Assembly (NCBI RefSeq): GCF_001294205.1
Contig: NZ_LAQT01000005.1
Location: forward strand, 62,001 to 126,000
DNA length: 64,000 nt
Reading direction: 5' to 3'
Source of the DNA: Amantichitinum ursilacus
GTDB lineage: Bacteria > Pseudomonadota > Gammaproteobacteria > Burkholderiales > Chitinibacteraceae
Part shown: piece by piece, positions 37,200 to 44,730 of the stretch
How the letters are laid out: every line of letters starts with the position of its first letter
How positions within the stretch are numbered: the first letter of the stretch is position 1
Notes under the pieces: generated by a model
Seen by the model: only the letters and a program-made list of their open reading frames with translations
Database searches by the model: none
Told to the model about the DNA's origin: nothing
Program-made: the position numbers and the translations under genes

Positions 37200-38083
37200 A
37201 CCGGCTCGTCCAGCAAATGCGCCGCAATCTGCGCCAGCCCGGCGTCGCCGCGATGGAAATGCTGGTAGCGCTGTAACTGGCGCGCGATCAGCTGCATGCG
37301 CTCGGCAAAGCTGGGCAGGTGCTGCGGATCAAGGCAGAACTCGGCAAACGCCGGCTCGTCGCCCCGCTGGAATTCCATGGCCAGGCTGATGCGCGGCAAA
37401 GCATGGCGTGGCGCGGTGCGCGCGCCCCAGTGCAGCACCGCTTGCGTCCAGGCCAGCACACTGCCGGCGGCGGCGGGCAAGGCGCGGATATCGCCCAGTT
37501 GATAGCGCATCTGCATTTCGTCGGCGGTGTTATACACCGGGTCACGATCGGCGGGCACCACGTACATGCAGCCATTTAATGGCGTGGCGTCAGTCAGCGG
37601 CAGCCAGATATTGATCGCCTTGGGGCGGCCATCGGCATACAGCGCCTTGCGGCCCAGATCGCGATGCGGTTGCCAGCCGCTGTCGCCGGCAGCGGGGTCA
37701 ATATGCCAGGCCCAGAAGTTGGGCATTGCGCCATACCCATCGCCCAGAATGCGCGCCAGCGCGGGTTGCAGCTTGGCAAACAGCAGCCAGAACTCGTCAT
37801 ACACATAAGCAAATACCGGCGGAATGCGTGCCTGGCGCAGCGCGTGGATCAGGCTGGCCATATCCAGTAGCGGCAGTTGCCAATCCATCGGTCCGGTCTG
37901 GACATACCCTTCGTGCACGATCAGATCGTTAAGGTCATCCAGCGCAGCGGCGTCCAGCGCCAGCGGCGTGGTGTTGCTGTGCCAGAACGCGGCGTCGGCC
38001 ACGTGCAGATCGGGCGCTAGCGACTGCCAATGCGATAGCGTGCGCAGGCGCGCGAGATCATAACCACCGTACAAGCTGTCCAT
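37190..38083 (-). CDS. Phytanoyl-CoA dioxygenase (PhyH) family protein
   Basis: A ~297-aa protein of the 2-oxoglutarate/Fe(II)-dependent PhyH superfamily. Visible metal-site candidates are His-x-Asp in 'GWQPHRDLGRKA' (around residue 150) and a distal His in 'AVLHWGARTAPRH'; 'KAINIWLPLTDATPLNGCMY' matches the PhyH core ('...WiALddvt..nGcl..iPgSH'). The ATG at 38083 is chosen; a GTG at 38155 would add 24 residues. It converges on yfaP with a 10-nt overlap. Substrate unknown. Confidence 0.78.
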   Translation of the reverse strand: MDSLYGGYDLARLRTLSHWQSLAPDLHVADAAFWHSNTTPLALDAAALDDLNDLIVHEGYVQTGPMDWQLPLLDMASLIHALRQARIPPVFAYVYDEFWLLFAKLQPALARILGDGYGAMPNFWAWHIDPAAGDSGWQPHRDLGRKALYADGRPKAINIWLPLTDATPLNGCMYVVPADRDPVYNTADEMQMRYQLGDIRALPAAAGSVLAWTQAVLHWGARTAPRHALPRISLAMEFQRGDEPAFAEFCLDPQHLPSFAERMQLIARQLQRYQHFHRGDAGLAQIAAHLLDEPVYG

Positions 38084-38185
38084 GCGAAGCGTATCCAGAG
38101 CGTGAATTAACAGGGGCGTGAGCCATAGCGTAGAGGATTTACCCGCGCCTTCCACGCCCCTGGCGCGACAGATTTGTATCTGCCA

Positions 38186-38740
38186 TCAACCTGCGGCCAA
38201 CTGCGCGCGCACCTGCATCAAGGCAAAGCCCAGCAGATTAAGCCCCTGCCACTGCGTCGGGTCTTGCGCAGCCGCCGCGTCCGCCGCCAGACCAATGCCC
38301 CAGATGGCGTCCACCGGGCTGGCTTCCACCAATACCTGCGCGCCAGTGCCCAGCAAAAACGCACGCAATTCAGCGTTCTGATCAAACTTGGCCAGGTTGC
38401 CGCGCACCACAATGTCAAAGCGCTGTTGCTGCCATAGCGCGCTATCAAAGCCACGTACCTTGCGGCCCAGCGCTTTGACGGCGGCGGGCGTGCTGGCCAC
38501 GATAATCTGCTCGGCAATTTCGCTGTCGCCAAACAAGGCCGCTTTCTGCGCCATCATGAAATGCTCGGCCGTGGGGTAATGCCGTCCGTCCACTGTAAAG
38601 CCGACGTCATACCACTGGCTAAAGCAACTGGCGGTTACGCCATCACGCCCCGGCTGGTGCCCCCAGAAAAACACCATCCCGGGCCGTTCGCCCGCATTCC
38701 AGCGCGCCTGCAGCGCATCAAGCCACTGATTGTCTTGCAT
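38186..38740 (-). CDS. NADAR family protein (YbiA-like N-glycosidase)
   Basis: A 184-aa protein of the NADAR/RibX family. E. coli YbiA and relatives cleave N-glycosidic bonds of riboflavin-pathway intermediates or of ADP-ribosylated substrates. Motifs visible: 'FFWGHQP', 'CFSQWYDVGFTVDGRHYPTAEHFMMAQKA', 'FGDSEIAEQI', 'KFDQNAELRAFLLGTG', 'ASPVDAIWGIGLAADAA' and 'GLNLLGFALMQVR'. The acidic and Trp residues of the fold are all present. AGGA lies before the ATG at 38740; a longer frame upstream overlaps the divergent sulP promoter region and is not credible. It follows the PhyH gene by strand but is separated by ~100 nt. Confidence 0.9.
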   Translation of the reverse strand: MQDNQWLDALQARWNAGERPGMVFFWGHQPGRDGVTASCFSQWYDVGFTVDGRHYPTAEHFMMAQKAALFGDSEIAEQIIVASTPAAVKALGRKVRGFDSALWQQQRFDIVVRGNLAKFDQNAELRAFLLGTGAQVLVEASPVDAIWGIGLAADAAAAQDPTQWQGLNLLGFALMQVRAQLAAG

Positions 38741-38883
38741 AAATTCCTCGCATCTTCCGGCCCCGGCGCAGTCGCGCCAGCCGCGATCATACCTGCCCGA
38801 TCGGCGTAACTGCTTGCCGCGTGCAATGATCGCCCAAGGCGCGTGCTGTACCATGCGCCTTCAATTTTTGCCGCAGTGCGCCC

Positions 38884-40416
38884 ATGTCCGTCTCCTTCCC
38901 CGCCGCCCCCACCCGCTTGCAAGACATCAAACAAAATGTGCTGGCCGGGCTGACCTCGTCCTTTGCCCTGGTGCCCGAGTGCATTGCGTTTGCGCTGGTG
39001 GCGCAGCTCAACCCGCTGATGGGCCTGTACGGCGCGTTTTTTATCTGCACCATCACCGCCTTGTTCGGCGGTCGTCCGGCGATGATTTCGGGCGCGGCGG
39101 GCTCGATGGCGGTGGTGATTGTGGCGCTGGTGGTGCAACACGGCCCGCAATATCTGCTGGCCACGGTGGTGTTGGGCGGGCTGATCATGATGCTGTTTGG
39201 CGCGCTGCGCATGGGCAAGCTGATTGCCATGGTGCCGCATCCGGTGATGCTGGGCTTTGTAAACGGCCTGGCCATCATCATCGCCATGGCGCAGCTGGAA
39301 CACTTTAAACAGCCTACGCCGCAGGGCATGCAGTGGCTCAGCGGCAACCCCTTGCTGATCATGCTGGGGCTGGTGGCGCTGACCATGGCGGCGGTCTACC
39401 TGCTGCCCAAACTCACGCGCGCCGTGCCGCCCGCGCTGGCGGCCATCCTCGGCGTGGCCGTGCTGGGCGCAGTGGCCGGCATTCCCACGCGCACGCTGGG
39501 CGACATGGCGCATATCGCGGGCGGCCTGCCCGTATTCAATCTGCCCGCCGTGCCCTACACGCTGCAAACGCTGCAGATTGTGTTGCCGTACGCGGTACTG
39601 ATGGCGGTGGTTGGCCTGCTGGAAACCCTGCTCACTTTCAATCTGACCAACGAAATCACCGCCAGCCAGGGCCAACCCAATCGCGAATGCCTGGCGCTGG
39701 GCGCGGCCAATGTGGTGTCCGGCTTTTTTGGCGGCATGGGCGGCTGCGCCATGATCGGCCAGACCATGATCAACCTGGGGTCGGGCGGCCGCTCGCGGCT
39801 ATCCGGCGTGGTCTGCGGCGTGATGATGTTGCTGTTTATCCTGTTTCTGTCGCCGTGGATTGAACGCATTCCGCTGGCCGCGCTGGTGGGCGTGATGTTT
39901 GTGGTGGCGCAGCAAACCTTTGCGTGGGGCTCCATCCGCCTGCTGGGCAAAGTGCCGCGCAGCGACGCCTTTGTCATCGTCGCCGTCACCGTCATTACCG
40001 TGTTTACCGATCTGGCCGTGGCCGTGCTGTGCGGCATTTTGATTGCCGCGCTCAACTTTGCCTGGCAACACGCGCGCGAAATCCGCCGCGATGTGCTGGA
40101 TGGGGCCGCCGGCCAGCGCACCTATACGCCGCACGGCACGCTGTTTTTTGCCTCCACCAGCCACTTTCTGGCGATGTTTGAACCCGCCGCTGACCCGCAC
40201 GACGTCACGCTGGATTGCCGCCACCTGCACCTGGCCGACCACTCCGCCATCGCCGCGCTGGAGTCGCTGATCGAGCGCTATCAAAAATCCGGGCGCACCT
40301 TGCGCGTCACGCATCTGTCCGAGCGCAACCACGCGCTGTTGCGCAAGGCTGGGGTGATGCTGGCCACGCACCCCGTCGCCCCAGCGCATTTGCAACCGGC
40401 CGAACGCGCCCTCTGA
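38884..40416 (+). CDS. SulP-family inorganic anion transporter with STAS domain
   Basis: A 510-aa inner-membrane transporter (SLC26/SulP type). About 11-14 helices occupy residues 15-400: 'GLTSSFALVPECIAFALVAQ', 'MISGAAGSMAVVIVALV', and 'GMGGCAMIGQTMINLGSGGR', which is the SulP 'GG.gg.gm.g.s..N...Ga' motif. A short C-terminal STAS-like domain (~420-500, 'DVTLDCRHLHLADHSAIAAL') follows. Substrate could be sulfate, bicarbonate or a carboxylate; this compact type is often annotated only as SulP. Convergent with the SMR gene 3 nt away. Confidence 0.92.
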   Translation: MSVSFPAAPTRLQDIKQNVLAGLTSSFALVPECIAFALVAQLNPLMGLYGAFFICTITALFGGRPAMISGAAGSMAVVIVALVVQHGPQYLLATVVLGGLIMMLFGALRMGKLIAMVPHPVMLGFVNGLAIIIAMAQLEHFKQPTPQGMQWLSGNPLLIMLGLVALTMAAVYLLPKLTRAVPPALAAILGVAVLGAVAGIPTRTLGDMAHIAGGLPVFNLPAVPYTLQTLQIVLPYAVLMAVVGLLETLLTFNLTNEITASQGQPNRECLALGAANVVSGFFGGMGGCAMIGQTMINLGSGGRSRLSGVVCGVMMLLFILFLSPWIERIPLAALVGVMFVVAQQTFAWGSIRLLGKVPRSDAFVIVAVTVITVFTDLAVAVLCGILIAALNFAWQHAREIRRDVLDGAAGQRTYTPHGTLFFASTSHFLAMFEPAADPHDVTLDCRHLHLADHSAIAALESLIERYQKSGRTLRVTHLSERNHALLRKAGVMLATHPVAPAHLQPAERAL

Positions 40417-40419
40417 CAT

Positions 40420-40758
40420 TCAGGCACCGCTGGCGCTCAGGTTCAGCAGCACTATCCCCGCAATGGTGGTGCACAGCCCCAGCGCCTTCAGCCCGCCCAT
40501 GCTGTCGCCAAAGCAGACCACGCCAATCAGCGTGGTCATCGCGGCGCTGCCGCCCGCCCACACGGCGTAGGCCAGGCTCATTTCCAGACGTTTGGTGGCC
40601 AGCGCCATCAGCCAGATCGCCAGGATGTAGCACAGCGCGGTAATGATGGACGGGACGATGCGGCTAAAGCCGGCGGAGAGCGTCAGCGCTGCTGTGCCGA
40701 GGGATTCGGCGGCAATGCTGGCGACAAGAACAAGCCATGCGGCTTGGGTAGAAACCAT
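40420..40758 (-). CDS. Small multidrug resistance (SMR/EmrE-like) exporter
   Basis: A 112-aa protein with four transmembrane helices. Glu18 in 'ASIAAESLGTAAL' is the proton/substrate-binding Glu14 of EmrE. 'LAYAVWAGGSAAMTTLIG' matches the 'IAYAIWSG' region with the conserved Trp. 'FSRIVPSIITALCYILAIWL' matches EmrE helix 2. A GAGG ribosome site lies 6 nt upstream of the ATG; the longer upstream frame is not credible. The protein should act as a dimer exporting cationic compounds or guanidinium-like substrates. I looked for a guanidine riboswitch upstream and saw none. Confidence 0.9.
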   Translation of the reverse strand: MVSTQAAWLVLVASIAAESLGTAALTLSAGFSRIVPSIITALCYILAIWLMALATKRLEMSLAYAVWAGGSAAMTTLIGVVCFGDSMGGLKALGLCTTIAGIVLLNLSASGA

Positions 40759-40879
40759 GGGGCGCACCTCGCGAGCGTCACGTTTATACCGAACGTGCAA
40801 GCAAGCGGGAGAAGGTGGCGGTACCCCGGAGCCGCCAACATAATCAACGAGCATGACATTGGCAAGCGCCGCAACGCCG

Positions 40880-41158
40880 TCACTGGTCCGGATCAGTTGC
40901 ATCCATCTGCGTCTGATCCCGCCAGCCACGGCGGATCGAACGCGCCAGGGCAAAGCAGGCCAGGCCAAAGCTGACCGCCGACGCCGTGCCGATGACGGCA
41001 AAAACCAACCCGCCGCCCGCGCCGTCAAACAGCGGTTGCAACGCGCACAAGCCCGAACCCAAGGTAATAAGCGCGCACAGCAGCAACAGCAGCGCCTTTA
41101 GCCCCAGCCACACCGCAAAGCAGATGCGCTGCAACGTGGATTTGCGCGGCTCAGTCAT
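40880..41158 (-). CDS. Small two-helix membrane protein, last gene of the MoxR/radical-SAM operon
   Basis: A 92-aa protein starting MTEPRKSTLQRICFAVWLGL, with hydrophobic helices at ~15-40 ('LGLKALLLLLCALITLGSGL') and ~52-75 ('GGGLVFAVIGTASAVSFGLACFALA') and a polar, acidic C-terminus. Its ATG overlaps the stop region of the radical SAM gene by 8 nt, so it is translationally coupled and part of that operon. No family recognised. The coupling suggests it may anchor or support the radical SAM enzyme at the membrane; that is inference. Confidence 0.7.
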   Translation of the reverse strand: MTEPRKSTLQRICFAVWLGLKALLLLLCALITLGSGLCALQPLFDGAGGGLVFAVIGTASAVSFGLACFALARSIRRGWRDQTQMDATDPDQ

Positions 41159-42596
41159 GTTGCACCAGTGCCAGTTGCCGATAGCGCGTTTGCTGGCTGA
41201 TTTCGCCGCGAATCTGCTCCAGCAGTTGCTTGCGCCCGCCGCGATAAAACAAATTGAACGATTCAAACGGAATCAGTTTTCCATCCGCTTGCGCGATATG
41301 GATGCAGCTTTTCTTAAGCGCGCGGATGTCCAGCGATTGCGCGTCCATAAACTGCACGATCAGCACGCGAAACACATTCTGATATCCCAGCTCCACCGGC
41401 GCCTGCACCTTGGGTAAACAGCACATCAGATCGGCCAGGCAATTGGCTTGCGATTCCGGCGAATGGTTGGTGGAAAACAGTTTGAACACCTGTTCTTTCA
41501 GCATCGGATCATGCTCAAACACGATGGTGTTGCGCGCGCCTTCCACCAGCGTGGCCGGGTCAACAAAGCGCGTCAACGGCACCACGTCGCCCTCCAGCTT
41601 TAACGCATACGCCATCGCCAGCGTGTCGGGGTTGCACGGCACCGGGATGACGTCGTCCAGCGTAAACAGCCCGGATTGTTCGGCAATGCGGCGGCGGATT
41701 TCCGACACCGTTAGCCGGTGCTGCGCCGCGTCGTAATCCAGCACGCGGCCCGCATTCTGGATGGGCTGCAGCGTTACACCGCGCACGCACGGTTGTTTGA
41801 GGCCAAACTGGATGATGTCGCCGATCTCATCATCGTTCAGGCCTTTTTTGAGCGTCACCACCAGCGTGGTCGAGATATTGAAACGGTTGAGATTATCCAG
41901 CGCCTGCTGCCGAATGCCGCGTAAATCGGCGCCGCGCAAGGCGTGCAGCGCTTCGGGCTTGAACGAATCAAACTGCAGATAGATTTCGAGGCCTTTGCCA
42001 TAACCGGCCAGGCGTTCACAGAATTCGGGCTCGCGCGCCAGTTTGATGCCGTTGGTGTTGATCATCAAATGACGGATCGGGCGTTTGCGTGCTTCGTCCA
42101 GAATGTCAAAAAAACGCGGATGCAAGGTCGGTTCGCCGCCCGACAACTGCACTACATCGGGCTCGCCCTCGTTGGCCACCACGGCGTCCAGCATGCGCAC
42201 AATGTCTTCAAAACTATGGTGCTTTTCCACGTGCGGGCCGGAGCCGGCATAACAGGTGGGGCATTGCAGATTGCACTGGTCCGTCAGCTCGATAATCGAC
42301 AGGCAGGAATGCTGCATATGGTCCGGGCACAAGCCGCAATCGTATGGACAGCCGTATTGCATCGACGTATTGAACTGCTGCGGCATCTCGGGCTGTTTAA
42401 CGTAGACCTCACGACAGGCGCGATACCAGGCCACATCGTCCGCCATCAATACACGCTCGGTGCCATGCGCCGGGCACCATTTGTCCATGTAGACGTGGTT
42501 GTTCTTGAACAGGATTTTGGCTTCCACCTGACGCAAGCAGGTGGTGCAGACCGAACTGGTGGTGTCGTAAAACGTATACGGACGATTTTTTGCCAT
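41151..42596 (-). CDS. Radical SAM protein of the MJ0619/tetraether-synthase-like group
   Basis: A 481-aa iron-sulfur enzyme. An N-terminal metal-binding part has Cys17, Cys20, Cys41 and Cys61, then 'GCPYDCGLCPDH' (Cys83, Cys87, Cys90), which could hold an extra cluster or zinc. The radical SAM core has CX3CX2C at Cys108, Cys112, Cys115 in 'TDQCNLQCPTCYA', followed by 'LSGGEPTLHPRF' and 'INTNGIKLA'. The C-terminal ~150 residues contain more Cys ('ANCLADLMCCLP'). This layout matches the family that includes MJ0619 and archaeal lipid-tail-joining Tes. It begins 18 nt after a Sel1 lipoprotein gene, downstream of an Lgt-like gene. A lipid or pterin substrate is possible. Confidence 0.85.
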   Translation of the reverse strand: MAKNRPYTFYDTTSSVCTTCLRQVEAKILFKNNHVYMDKWCPAHGTERVLMADDVAWYRACREVYVKQPEMPQQFNTSMQYGCPYDCGLCPDHMQHSCLSIIELTDQCNLQCPTCYAGSGPHVEKHHSFEDIVRMLDAVVANEGEPDVVQLSGGEPTLHPRFFDILDEARKRPIRHLMINTNGIKLAREPEFCERLAGYGKGLEIYLQFDSFKPEALHALRGADLRGIRQQALDNLNRFNISTTLVVTLKKGLNDDEIGDIIQFGLKQPCVRGVTLQPIQNAGRVLDYDAAQHRLTVSEIRRRIAEQSGLFTLDDVIPVPCNPDTLAMAYALKLEGDVVPLTRFVDPATLVEGARNTIVFEHDPMLKEQVFKLFSTNHSPESQANCLADLMCCLPKVQAPVELGYQNVFRVLIVQFMDAQSLDIRALKKSCIHIAQADGKLIPFESFNLFYRGGRKQLLEQIRGEISQQTRYRQLALVQHD

Positions 42597-42614
42597 AAGG
42601 CCGGATATTCCTGA

Positions 42615-43172
42615 TCAGGGCGCGGGCGCATCAAGGCGCGCGGCCCAGGCTTGCGCCTGACGGTGTGCGGTTTCGATTTGTTCGGCGCTAAGTGTGTTGT
42701 CGGGGCAGGCCTGCCACGCCAGCCAGCCCCACTTGCAACTTTCCAGCCGGCTCTGCGGCGGCTGATAATGCGCGCCATTCCAACGCGCCAGCGCGGCATA
42801 AGCCTCATGGCTGTTCTGCGCCGCGGCGCGCAATAACCAATAGCGCGCCGCTGCCCCGCCGTCCGCGTTATTGATCAGATCACCGTTAATGCGATTCAGA
42901 TAGCGTTGCGCCACGGTCACTTGCGCTTGCGCATTGCCTTGTTCGGCCGAGGCCAGCAAATAGCTGAAGCCGGTGTCGTCGTCGCGCTTTAATGCCCGAT
43001 AGTTGTAGCCCAAGGTAGCGCCCAGCTGGTACTGTGCGGCCGCATCGCCCTGCTCCGCCCGAGGCAAAGTATCGCTGAGCGCAGAGATATCCGGCGCGGG
43101 CAGTTGCTGCACCGACACGCATCCGCCCAGCGCCAGCGCGGCCACACAGGCCAAGGCCATAGTGCGCATCAT
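42615..43172 (-). CDS. Sel1-repeat lipoprotein (second)
   Basis: A 185-aa lipoprotein. The start MMRTMALACVAALALGGC has a lipobox (ALGGC, Cys18). Sel1/TPR-type repeats follow: 'AEQGDAAAQYQLGATLGYNY', 'ASAEQGNAQAQVTVAQRYLN' and 'AAQNSHEAYAALARW'. The first ATG overlaps the stop of the preceding Sel1 gene (ATGA). Likely periplasmic or membrane-attached scaffold. It sits between an Lgt-family gene and a radical SAM gene, so it is a candidate substrate for modification by these enzymes; that is inference. Confidence 0.85.
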   Translation of the reverse strand: MMRTMALACVAALALGGCVSVQQLPAPDISALSDTLPRAEQGDAAAQYQLGATLGYNYRALKRDDDTGFSYLLASAEQGNAQAQVTVAQRYLNRINGDLINNADGGAAARYWLLRAAAQNSHEAYAALARWNGAHYQPPQSRLESCKWGWLAWQACPDNTLSAEQIETAHRQAQAWAARLDAPAP

Positions 43173-43846
43173 CGTTTCAGCTCCCGCAGCAGTTGCGCGG
43201 CCCGCAGACGCGCCTGGGGCTGATTTGCGGCGGGTAATCGCGCCAGCACACGCGCGGCATCTTCGCTGCTGTCGCTGGCGATGTACCACGCGTAGGCCTC
43301 GACCTGGCTGTCTGGCGATGCTTCTTTCAACTGCGCCAAGCGCCACGCCGCAAAGCGATAACCGCTGCGCGCCGCGTGCTCGTACCAGCGCATTGCGGCG
43401 GGCAGGTCTTGCGGCAGCACGGCCCCGCTGCTGAGCAGATCGCCCAGCCGGTACGCCGCTACCGGCGTCTGCGCCGCCGCTTGTTCCAGCAACGCGCGGC
43501 CGCGGGTTTGATCGGGTTGCAAGCCCCACTGGCCTTTCAGCAAGGCATCGGCCAGCATCATCTGCGCCGCGGCGTTGCCATTGCTCGCCGACAATTCCAG
43601 ATAATGCAGCGCCTGCTTGCTGTCCTGGGGCAAGCCCCCCACGCCGGACTGGTAGCCCAGCGCCATCTGCAACTGCGCCACGGCGTCGCCCTTGTTGGCG
43701 GCCGGGCGCCACACTGTGGCGGCGGTGTTGTCGGGCGGCGGGTCCACATTGATGGTGGCGCAACCGATGCCGATGATTGCGCCCGCCAGCACGCATAACG
43801 ACGCGGCACGCGACAGCGTATTGAATTGCGGTTGGGTCAAAGACAT
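43169..43846 (-). CDS. Sel1-repeat lipoprotein (first)
   Basis: A 225-aa protein with a hydrophobic export signal ('AASLCVLAGAIIGIGC', lipobox-like IGIGC, Cys29), followed by Sel1-like repeats: 'NKGDAVAQLQMALGYQSG', 'ASNGNAAAQMMLADALLKGQ', 'QTPVAAYRLGDLLSSG' and 'ARSGYRFAAWRLAQLK'. GAGGG is just upstream of the ATG, which overlaps the end of the Lgt-like gene by 10 nt; the stop overlaps the next Sel1 gene by 4 nt. Predicted lipid-anchored protein-protein interaction module. Confidence 0.85.
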   Translation of the reverse strand: MSLTQPQFNTLSRAASLCVLAGAIIGIGCATINVDPPPDNTAATVWRPAANKGDAVAQLQMALGYQSGVGGLPQDSKQALHYLELSASNGNAAAQMMLADALLKGQWGLQPDQTRGRALLEQAAAQTPVAAYRLGDLLSSGAVLPQDLPAAMRWYEHAARSGYRFAAWRLAQLKEASPDSQVEAYAWYIASDSSEDAARVLARLPAANQPQARLRAAQLLRELKR

Positions 43847-44667
43847 GCCCTCGCTTCCTCTCGTTGCCATTGCAGTGCAGCGCGCACCACCACCGGCATA
43901 TACGCCAGCAGCCCGATCACACAAATCCACTGAATGCCCGACAGCCCCAGCGCCCACGGATGGAACACCGGCTTGATGCCATCGACCAGCAAACGCCATA
44001 GCAGATAGCTGGCCAGCATCAGTTTAAAGCGCAGGCCCGGCACGCGCGCCAAGGCGGGCTGCGCGCGCCACAACAGCAACCCCAAGCCAGCCGCAAACAG
44101 GATTTCGTAAAGCTGGGTGGGATGGCGCGCGACGCCATCGCCAAAATCCATGCCCCACCACAGCCGGGTGGGCAAGCCATACGTATCGTCATTCAGGCCC
44201 GCCATAAAACAGCCGATGCGACCGACCATGATGCCCAGCAGGATGGGATAAACAAAATGATCGCCGGTGGAGCGCCGGTCTTTGCTGAACCCCTTGGCGA
44301 TTTCGACCCCCAGCAAGCCGCCGAGCAGCCCGCCCACAATCGATTGGCCGCCCAGCATAAAGGTCAGCAACGTGCCGTTTGCGGGCCACAGCTGCGGCTG
44401 ATCAAACCAGAACGCCAGCTTGTTGCCCAACGCTGCGCCCGCCAGACAGCCCGCCAGCACCGCATAGTTGCGCCCCTGCAATAACGCCACATCGGCCGCC
44501 TCCGCCCGCCGCAAGCGCAGATAAAGCCGCGCCCCCAGCATCATGGCCAGCGTTTCGAACACGGTATGCACAACATGCGCCGCCGCGGGCGCCAATGCGG
44601 TGTAGGGCGTTAGCAAGATAGTCAGGCCTGAAGGCAATGGGGGATGCGGCCAGCGCCGCCCGCGCAT
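43837..44667 (-). CDS. Divergent prolipoprotein diacylglyceryl transferase (Lgt) family protein
   Basis: A 276-aa polytopic membrane protein with the Lgt fold and signature region: 'GRIGCFMAGLNDDTYG', a WGM(D)F segment and 'RHPTQLYEILFA', then 'SYLLWRLLVDG'. Compared with E. coli Lgt, Arg143 (here Arg150) and the RHP(S/T)QLYE block are kept. The His103 position is Val111 (in 'GQSIVGG') and the Asn146 position is Cys153. Several residues reported as essential are therefore changed, arguing for a different acceptor or chemistry, or loss of activity. A strong AGGAGG site precedes the ATG. It is 63 nt after the bpX6-like gene and overlaps the Sel1 lipoprotein gene. Confidence 0.85.
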   Translation of the reverse strand: MRGRRWPHPPLPSGLTILLTPYTALAPAAAHVVHTVFETLAMMLGARLYLRLRRAEAADVALLQGRNYAVLAGCLAGAALGNKLAFWFDQPQLWPANGTLLTFMLGGQSIVGGLLGGLLGVEIAKGFSKDRRSTGDHFVYPILLGIMVGRIGCFMAGLNDDTYGLPTRLWWGMDFGDGVARHPTQLYEILFAAGLGLLLWRAQPALARVPGLRFKLMLASYLLWRLLVDGIKPVFHPWALGLSGIQWICVIGLLAYMPVVVRAALQWQREEARACL

Positions 44668-44730
44668 TGTCCTCCTGTTATTGATGCAGACACCCCGAAA
44701 TGGCCGGGTGCGTTGTTGCTGGCGTATGGC

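Noticed and set aside
40759-40880. Guanidine riboswitch before the SMR exporter gene
   Set aside because: I looked for paired ACGR-loop hairpins of the mini-ykkC type and for ykkC-like motifs and saw none.
44668-44730. Terminator between the bpX6-like and Lgt-like genes
   Set aside because: CACCC/GGGTG can pair but the stem is 5 bp and lacks a T-run on the minus strand, so it does not clearly split the operon.
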